Shown: one piece after another, positions 58,476 through 64,000 of the stretch
Position numbering within the stretch: the first letter of the stretch is position 1
How the letters are laid out: each line of letters opens with the position of its first letter
From: Nocardioides deserti
GTDB lineage: Bacteria > Actinomycetota > Actinomycetes > Propionibacteriales > Nocardioidaceae
Reading direction: 5' to 3'
DNA length: 64,000 nucleotides
NCBI RefSeq assembly: GCF_014266025.1
Contig: NZ_JACMYC010000001.1
Span: 186,001 to 250,000 of the forward strand
The notes under the pieces: model-generated
Seen by the model: only the letters and a program-made list of their open reading frames with translations
What the model was told of the DNA's origin: nothing
Databases searched by the model: none
Made by a program: the position numbers and the translations under genes

Positions 58476-59114
58476 TCAGCGGCTGAACGTCAGGTGGGTG
58501 ACGCCGCTGGGGCTGGTGACTGCCTCGACGGCGTACCGAGCTTCCATGCCCTCGAGCCCGTCCCAGAGCCGTACGCCGCGGCCGAGCACGATCGGCACCT
58601 GCACGAGGTGGACGTGGTCGACCAGGCCGGCGGCGATGAACGCGCGGGCGACAAGCGGGCCGCCGCCGATCCGCACGTCGAGCCCGCCGACGGCCTCGAG
58701 CGCGACGGCGAGCGCGTCGGCGGGGGAGGCGTCGAGGAAGTGGAACGTCGTGCCGCCGGCCATCTCCAGCGGCGGGCGCGGCCGGTGGGTCAGCACGAAG
58801 GTCGGCGTGCGGAACGGTGGTTCCGGACCCCACCAGCCCCGCCAGTCGGGGTCGTCCTCCCAGCCCGGCGGGCCGAACTTGCCCGATCCCATGATCTCCG
58901 CGCCGATGCCCGGCTCGTGCTGCCGGGCCAGCGCGTCGTCGACGCCGGTGGAGCCGCCCGTGCGGCCGACGATCGGGGCGCCGAACGAGGTGGCGACCAT
59001 CCACTCGTGCAGCCGCTCACCGGCGTGGCCGAAGGGCGTCTCGAGCCCCAGCCCCTCGCCGGTCGCGAACCCGTCCAGCGAGATCGAGAGGTTGTGGATC
59101 CTGGTGCGTGGCAC
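58476..59114 (-). CDS. RibD/DHFR-family reductase-like protein
   Basis: 212 residues from GTG 59112-59114. The dihydrofolate-reductase-like fold of RibD C-terminal domains is seen in RIHNLSISLDGFATGEGLGL, IVGRTGGSTGVDD, GGLDVRIGGGPLVARAFIAA and GLVDHVHLVQVPIVLGRGVR. NAD(P)H-dependent reduction is expected. The gene lies downstream of and convergent with the propeller fragment. Confidence 0.88.
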   Translation of the reverse strand: MPRTRIHNLSISLDGFATGEGLGLETPFGHAGERLHEWMVATSFGAPIVGRTGGSTGVDDALARQHEPGIGAEIMGSGKFGPPGWEDDPDWRGWWGPEPPFRTPTFVLTHRPRPPLEMAGGTTFHFLDASPADALAVALEAVGGLDVRIGGGPLVARAFIAAGLVDHVHLVQVPIVLGRGVRLWDGLEGMEARYAVEAVTSPSGVTHLTFSR

Positions 59115-59628
59115 GTGGCACTCCGTCCGTGCGGGTTAGCGGGTGACGCGTGGTGCAGACCCGACCCCGGCCCCGGAGTCATCGGCCTTCGACGGGTTCG
59201 GACGACGGCCGGCGCGACCGCGCCGTTCGCCTGTGGGCTTACCTCGCACCGTCGACCACCGGTCGGACAGTCTTGGCGATCGGCTTCTCGGTGGTGGCGT
59301 TCACCATCTCGAAGTACCACGCAACCGGCATCAGCTTGCCGTCCCCACCGCCTGCTGCTCGGAAGGGTGCCTTCTCGGTGAGGGGGTGGGTTCAGTCTCT
59401 CGTCGTTGGCCTCTTGCGATGATTCACGTGGTCGGCCGCGTCGGAGCGAGTCGGTGGCGTGCCACCCGGGCCAGGCTGACGGAACGATCCGACGGGCCAC
59501 CAAGGTCGGCACTGCCTTGGGCGGGTCGTGTGCCTGACATCGTGCGGGAGCGCGTCACGGGGCACACGACCGCGACGCCGAGCCGCGCTCTGACACGCGC
59601 GCCACCCAGGCTTGGCCGCCCGCCGGAC
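59115..59628. other. intergenic stretch with a gene remnant
   Basis: 514 bases. On the leftward strand about 53 codons ending at a TAA near 59238 read like real protein (THPLTEKAPFRAAGGGDGKL, MPVAWYFEMVNATTEKPIAK, TVRPVVDGAR) but have no start before the middle Met, so they look like a leftover fragment of an unidentified gene. Confidence 0.4.
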
Positions 59629-60138
59629 CTACAGCCCGATGCGCAGGTGCACGCCGTCGCTCTGACCTGAGCTGTCGAACGGGGCGGTGAGGCCGCCGAG
59701 CGCCCCGACGAGCGCGGCGAGGGCGACCAGGCCGACGAAGCCGGCGGGGAGGGCAGCGCGGCGGTCGGCACGGAGCCGGGCGAAGCAGTCGCTGCGCAGG
59801 TAGGAGACGAACGCAGCCGCGGCCACGCCGGCAGCAACGGTGCCGAGGAGCTCGAGCAGCGACGGGCCGGCGACCAGGTCGATCACACCACCGAGGACCG
59901 CCAACGCCAGGATGATTCCGGCAAGCCAGGTGCGGACCATCCGTGCTCGGATGACGCCGGCGGAGACGTAGGCGACCAGCAGCGCGGCGAGGGGCACCGA
60001 GACGAGCGCGGACTGCTCGCCGGCGGTGCCGCGGTCGGCCAGGGTGGCGAGCTGCATCACCACCGAGGCCCAGCCCAGCACCCACGCCGAGGCCGGGACG
60101 GCGTACGTCCGTCCCCGAGCAGCTGCGTCGACCGTCAC
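59629..60138 (-). CDS. hypothetical polytopic membrane protein
   Basis: 169 residues from GTG 60136-60138, with CACACT ending 7 nt upstream. Four or five hydrophobic helices (VLGWASVVMQLATLAD, LVSVPLAALLVAYVSAGVIR, TWLAGIILALAVLGGVIDLV, GFVGLVALAALVGALGGLTA). No family recognised. Confidence 0.65.
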   Translation of the reverse strand: MTVDAAARGRTYAVPASAWVLGWASVVMQLATLADRGTAGEQSALVSVPLAALLVAYVSAGVIRARMVRTWLAGIILALAVLGGVIDLVAGPSLLELLGTVAAGVAAAAFVSYLRSDCFARLRADRRAALPAGFVGLVALAALVGALGGLTAPFDSSGQSDGVHLRIGL

Positions 60139-60166
60139 CCGCGCGAGTGTGCCACCACCGGAGGGC

Positions 60167-61834
60167 TCAGCCGAGCAGCGCGAGCCGGTCGTGCTCGGCG
60201 TACTCCGCCTCGAGGGCGGCGGCGCGGTCGGGGGTGAGGCGGCGGTACGAGCCGTCGACCCGCTCGAGGACCGGGTCGCCGCCGCGCCACAGCTGGCGGC
60301 GCAGGGTCGGCTTGTCGACCTTGCGGGTGGCGGTGACCGGCAGGTCGTCGGTGAGGCGGACCAGGCGCGGCGCCCACTTCGTGCCGAGGTCGGCCTGCTC
60401 GGCGAGGAAGCCGGCGAGGTCGTCGGGGTCGACGGAGGTGGGGTCGTCGACCTGGAGGGTCGCCATCACCAGGTCGCCGGTGCGCGGGTCGGGGACGGGG
60501 TAGACCGCGGCGACGGCGACGCCGGGGAAGCGGGAAAGGATCCGCTCGACCGGGGCGGCGGCGAAGTTCTCGGAGTCCACCCGCAGCCAGTCGGCGGTGC
60601 GGCCGGCGAAGTAGAAGAAGCCGTCCTCGTCGCGGTAGCCGAGGTCGCCGGTCCAGAAGTCGCCGTCGCGCAGCTTCTCGGCGCTGGCCTCGGGGTTGTT
60701 GTAGTAGCCCTCGAACCGGGCGGCCGCGCCGCGGGAGACGAGCTCGCCGGTCGCCTCCGCCGCGTTGAGCAGCTCGCCGTCGGGGGAGAAGCGGGCCGGC
60801 GGGCTGACCTCGCCGTCCTCGCCGACGACGTCGATGGTGAAGCCGACCTGCGGCACGCCGAGCGCGCCGTCGGGCGTCTCGGGGGTGCGGATGATGTAGC
60901 AGGTGCCCTCCGAGGAGCCGTAGGACTCCGAGACCGCCACGCCGTAGCGGCGCAGGAACTCCGACCGGTCCCGCGCCGACGCCTCGGTCCCGAAGCCGAA
61001 CCGCAGCTTCGTCCTGCTCTCGTCCGGGCGCTCGGGCTGGGCGAGCACGTAGGCCAGCGAGCGGCCGACGTAGTTGAAGAACGTCGCCCCGGTCTCCAGG
61101 ACGTCGGGCAGGAAGCCCGACGCCGAGAACTTCCGGCGCAGCGCGAACGCCGCGCCGTGGTTGACGCACGGGCCCCAGGCGGCCATCAACGCGTTGCCGT
61201 GGAAGAGCGGCATCGCGTTGTACGCCACGTCGTCGCGGCCGACCGGGATGGGGGTGAGCTGGCAGATCCGCGCCCAGCGGCCGGTCGAGCAGATGACCGC
61301 CTTGGGCGCGCCGGTCGAGCCGGACGTGAAGAGGAGGAGCAGCACGCTGCTCGGGTCGAGCCCCTCGGGCGTGGCCGCGACCGGGGCGTCCGCGTGGCGC
61401 GCCAGCGCGGCGGCGTACTCCTCGCCCTCGACGTCGAGGACCGTCTCCGCGCCGTGGTCGATCCCGTCGAGCAGCGAGCCGTGCGGCTCGGCGGTGAGGA
61501 GGATGGCGCAGTCGGTGCGCCGTACGTCGGCGGCCAGCTCCGCCCCGCGCCGGGTCGGGTTGACGCCGATGACGGTGGCGCCGGAGAGGGCGGCGCCGGC
61601 GACGAGGAAGAGGTACTCCGGGGTGTTCTCCAGCAGCACGCCGACGTGCCACGGACCCTCCGCGGGGCGCAGCTCCTGCAGCAGCGCCGAGCGCACCGAG
61701 GCCTCGGCGAGCAGCTCGCGCCACGTCCAGCGGCGGCCCTCGAAGATCAGCGCGGTCCCGTCGTCCTCGGCGCGGGCGAGGAGCAGCTCGGCCATGGTGG
61801 CGTGGGGCAGCGCGGGCATGGTGGCGTCGGTCAC
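60167..61834 (-). CDS. long-chain acyl-CoA synthetase (FadD-like)
   Basis: 555 residues from GTG 61832-61834, with TGCAAT ending 6 nt upstream. All adenylation motifs are present: LFTSGSTGAPKAVICS (P-loop), ESYGSSEGTCY, the hinge WTGDLGYRDEDGFFYFAGRT, ENFAAAPVERIL, and the catalytic Lys in TATRKVDKPTL. The N-terminus (GTALIFEGRRWTWRELLAEA) and overall length match FadD6/FACL-type enzymes that activate long-chain fatty acids for beta-oxidation or lipid synthesis. Confidence 0.93.
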   Translation of the reverse strand: MTDATMPALPHATMAELLLARAEDDGTALIFEGRRWTWRELLAEASVRSALLQELRPAEGPWHVGVLLENTPEYLFLVAGAALSGATVIGVNPTRRGAELAADVRRTDCAILLTAEPHGSLLDGIDHGAETVLDVEGEEYAAALARHADAPVAATPEGLDPSSVLLLLFTSGSTGAPKAVICSTGRWARICQLTPIPVGRDDVAYNAMPLFHGNALMAAWGPCVNHGAAFALRRKFSASGFLPDVLETGATFFNYVGRSLAYVLAQPERPDESRTKLRFGFGTEASARDRSEFLRRYGVAVSESYGSSEGTCYIIRTPETPDGALGVPQVGFTIDVVGEDGEVSPPARFSPDGELLNAAEATGELVSRGAAARFEGYYNNPEASAEKLRDGDFWTGDLGYRDEDGFFYFAGRTADWLRVDSENFAAAPVERILSRFPGVAVAAVYPVPDPRTGDLVMATLQVDDPTSVDPDDLAGFLAEQADLGTKWAPRLVRLTDDLPVTATRKVDKPTLRRQLWRGGDPVLERVDGSYRRLTPDRAAALEAEYAEHDRLALLG

Positions 61835-61892
61835 ATGCGCATTGCACCCGCCGGCCCGGACAGCGGGGCGGCGGCGGTCCCGGAGAGCGGGA

Positions 61893-62546
61893 CTAGCCGA
61901 AGGGCAGTGGCTCCGGCGCGAGCGAGACCGCCTTCGCCCGAGCGGCCGTGAGCCGGCGACGGTGGTGCTGGCGGCACAGCACCTCGTAGGCCACGTCGGC
62001 CGGTGCCGTGCTGGCATCGTCGACGTCACCGACGACGATCACCTCGCCCTCGACGACCATCGCGCCGTTCTCCGTCCGCGCGTTGTGGGTGGCGCGCTTC
62101 CCGCACCAGCACAGCGCCTCGACCTGCAGGACGTTCATCCGGTCGGCCAGCTCGACGAGCCGCTGGGAGCCCTCGAAGAGCGCGGTGCGGAAGTCGGTGA
62201 GGATGCCGAAGGCGAACACGTCGATCTGCAGCTCGTCGACCACCTTGGCCAGCTGGTCGACCTGGTCGCGCGTGTAGAACTGCGCCTCGTCGCAGATGAG
62301 GTAGTCGATCCGCCCGCCGTGGGTGAGCGACTCGACGACGTAGCGCCAGAAGTCGAAGTCCGGGCCCACCTCGAGCGCCTCGTGCGTCAGGCCCAGCCGG
62401 CTGGAGATCTGCGCCTGGCCGGCGCGGTCGTTGGCCGTGAAGATCCGGCCCGCCCGGCCGCGCGCGGCGTGGTTGTGGTTGGTCTGGAGCGCCAGGGTCG
62501 ACTTGCCGGAGTCCATCGTCCCGGTGAAGAAGTGCAGTTCCGCCAC
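61893..62546 (-). CDS. tdk: thymidine kinase
   Basis: 217 residues from GTG 62544-62546, with GGAGG 9 nt upstream. Walker A is GTMDSGKS (residues 9-16), the catalytic Glu lies in LICDEAQFYTRDQV, and the zinc-binding Cys ligands are in CWCGKRATHNAR and near the C-terminus (LCRQHHRRRL). Type II enzyme that phosphorylates thymidine to dTMP in the salvage route. It follows the propeller-membrane gene on the same strand by 23 bp, so they probably share a transcript. Confidence 0.95.
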   Translation of the reverse strand: MAELHFFTGTMDSGKSTLALQTNHNHAARGRAGRIFTANDRAGQAQISSRLGLTHEALEVGPDFDFWRYVVESLTHGGRIDYLICDEAQFYTRDQVDQLAKVVDELQIDVFAFGILTDFRTALFEGSQRLVELADRMNVLQVEALCWCGKRATHNARTENGAMVVEGEVIVVGDVDDASTAPADVAYEVLCRQHHRRRLTAARAKAVSLAPEPLPFG

Positions 62547-62569
62547 CGGCGGATCCTCCCACGGGTCGG

Positions 62570-63922
62570 TCAGGCGCGCGGTGCGGCCTCGACGCCGTCC
62601 GACGGGCGGTCCTCGGTGTCCGCCGGGTCGGTGGTCGGAGGTGCAGGGCCGCCCGGCGCGCCGTCCGGCCCGGCGGTACGTCGCGGGCGCCGGCGCAGCA
62701 GCCGGCCGGTGACCCAGGCGGCCATGGTCCCGATCACCGTGGCGAGCACGAGCCGCCAGGGCCACGGCATCGGGCCGCGATCGACGTCGGCGACGGCCCG
62801 CACCTCCAGGTCCGCCAGCGCCTCCTGGGCGACCTGCCAGCGGCTGACGCCGAACGAGTGGAGATCGGTGGTCTCGGTGAGCCGCCGGGGCGCCGAGCCG
62901 TCGACCGGCACGGCAGCCAGCCAGGCGGTCTCGGGCCCGTCGCCCGCCCGGCCGTCGTCCCGGTCGTCGCCCTCGGCGCGGGGGAGCACCCCGACGACCT
63001 CGTCCGGGCCGGTCCAGCCGAGCACCGCCGCGGAGCCGACGAGCCCTCGTCCGAGGCGGAGCGCCGGTCCGGGCACCCGCGCGCCCGTGCCGGCCTCCAG
63101 GAACGTCACCCGCGCCGCCGTCCGGCCGCCGCGGAGCACGACGGCGAGCAGGCGGCCGTCCGGTGACCAGGACGCGGGCCCGGCCAGCACCGCCGTGCGG
63201 CTGAGCAGCCGGCTGCGGCCGTCGGCGAGGTCGAGCACGGTCAGGGGAGCCGGGGCATCGCGACCCGCCCGGCGGTGCTGGACGGCGAGCCGCTCGCCCG
63301 AGGGGGCGAACGCTGCGGACACGACGTCGTCGGCGACCGTCTCCGAGCGGCCCGTGTCGAGGTCGAGGACGGCGAGCGCCTGCTGGGGCGAGCGCCCCCG
63401 GTAGGGGTTCGTGGGGCCACCGAAGAGGTACGCGACCCGCCGACCGTCGGGCGCCCAGGCGACCGGCTGGACGCTGCCGCCCTCGGGCAGGTCGTGGTAC
63501 GTCGTGCCGCCGCTGCCCAGGTCGACGAGCTCCAGGTCCGGCTCGTCCGTGTGGTGGTCGCCGACCGCCACGGACCGGCCGTCGGCGGAGAGCAGCATCG
63601 GTGCGGGGTCGCCCTGGGCCTCCGGCCCCGCCCGGTCCTCCGCCTCCTCGACCCGTCGGACGGCGTCCCCCCGCCAGCCCACGACGATCGCCTGGGGGAA
63701 GTCCAGGAACTCGACGCCGTACCCGTGCTGGAACAGGGCCACGGCCCGTCCCGGCGGCGAGTCCTCGACGTCGCCGGTCAGCAGCGAGTAGCCCGCCAGG
63801 CGGTCGGGCAGGACGGCCGTTCCTCGGGTCGCCGGCGCACCGTCGGCCAGGAGGGGGCCGGCCAGGAGGACGGCCGCGGCCGCGCCGACGCCGGCGGCCA
63901 GCCCGGTGCGGCGCGGGGTCAT
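62570..63922 (-). CDS. membrane-anchored TolB-like beta-propeller protein
   Basis: 450 residues from ATG 63920-63922, with TACCGT ending 6 nt upstream. An N-terminal hydrophobic segment (LAAGVGAAAAVLLAGPLLAD) may be a signal anchor. The body has blades of WD/TolB type (MLLSADGRSVAVGDHHTDEP, PVAWAPDGRRVAYLFGGPTN, PASWSPDGRLLAVVLRGG). A transmembrane helix near residue 385 (WRLVLATVIGTMAAWVTGRL) precedes a basic, Pro-rich cytoplasmic tail. Function unknown. Confidence 0.75.
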   Translation of the reverse strand: MTPRRTGLAAGVGAAAAVLLAGPLLADGAPATRGTAVLPDRLAGYSLLTGDVEDSPPGRAVALFQHGYGVEFLDFPQAIVVGWRGDAVRRVEEAEDRAGPEAQGDPAPMLLSADGRSVAVGDHHTDEPDLELVDLGSGGTTYHDLPEGGSVQPVAWAPDGRRVAYLFGGPTNPYRGRSPQQALAVLDLDTGRSETVADDVVSAAFAPSGERLAVQHRRAGRDAPAPLTVLDLADGRSRLLSRTAVLAGPASWSPDGRLLAVVLRGGRTAARVTFLEAGTGARVPGPALRLGRGLVGSAAVLGWTGPDEVVGVLPRAEGDDRDDGRAGDGPETAWLAAVPVDGSAPRRLTETTDLHSFGVSRWQVAQEALADLEVRAVADVDRGPMPWPWRLVLATVIGTMAAWVTGRLLRRRPRRTAGPDGAPGGPAPPTTDPADTEDRPSDGVEAAPRA

Positions 63923-64000
63923 CCACCGACGGTAGGCGGGCCGGGCTCGCTCCGCCAGGGAGCACGCTGCGACCGCGGGCGGGGCGGTGCAGGATGGTCC

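Overview
This is high-GC DNA from an actinobacterium, most likely Nocardioides or another member of the Nocardioidaceae. Supporting signs are the very G/C-rich third codon positions, the frequent GTG starts, the actinobacterial families (DUF3068, DUF4192, DUF4333, DUF5998, LprG/P55) and the order sigA - topoisomerase IV B - topoisomerase IV A, which resembles the hrdB/gyrB2/gyrA2 neighbourhood of Streptomyces. I saw no tRNA or rRNA gene, no intact insertion sequence and no CRISPR array. All names come from reading the translations; no database search was run.

Layout. 1-6.4 kb: end of a GT-C-like membrane protein, a DUF3068 protein, a methyltransferase coupled to a protein made of ten-residue repeats, and a secreted protein with about 24 thrombospondin type-3 calcium repeats. 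6.8-16 kb: ribosomal protein S1, a GlxA-type regulator, an AMP-binding enzyme, a DICT-domain protein, an AlkZ-like winged-helix protein, coaE, a GH3 lipoprotein and a SigB-like sigma factor. 16-26.8 kb: oligopeptidase B, 5-oxoprolinase genes pxpABC with a DUF4333 lipoprotein gene between A and B, dinB, DUF4192, a glutamate-cysteine ligase-like enzyme, a universal stress protein, a cupin and an HhH-GPD repair protein.

26.7-31.1 kb is a degenerate integrated element. It is bounded by a 45-bp direct repeat (one mismatch) that is the 3' end of the HhH-GPD gene. It carries a frameshifted tyrosine integrase beside the left repeat, a collagen-like exported protein, a LuxR-type regulator with a non-canonical receiver, and small orphan genes. 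The gene's presumed original terminator now lies just beyond the right repeat.

31.1-54.3 kb is mostly core: primary sigma factor, DMT transporter and DUF456 protein, topoisomerase IV B, a quinone-reductase-like flavoprotein with a divergent TetR regulator, a second GH3 lipoprotein, a large LuxR/AAA regulator, beta-carbonic anhydrase, the operon topoisomerase IV A - lprG - P55, a GNAT/ADP-forming acyl-CoA synthetase fusion, DUF5998 and a phosphodiesterase. 54.3-60.1 kb is a patchy accessory stretch with small membrane proteins, an F420-type oxidoreductase, gene fragments and a free-standing 105-residue protein matching the coiled-coil part of GyrA/ParC. 60.1-64 kb: an acyl-CoA synthetase, thymidine kinase and a membrane-anchored beta-propeller protein.

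Most worth following up: the element and its attachment site inside a protein-coding gene; the GyrA-like mini-protein; a topoisomerase IV B gene whose best ribosome-binding site points at an ATC codon; the TGGCAGG operator cluster at the GlxA regulator; and many genes with a -10-like hexamer only 6-7 nt before the start codon, suggesting leaderless mRNAs.
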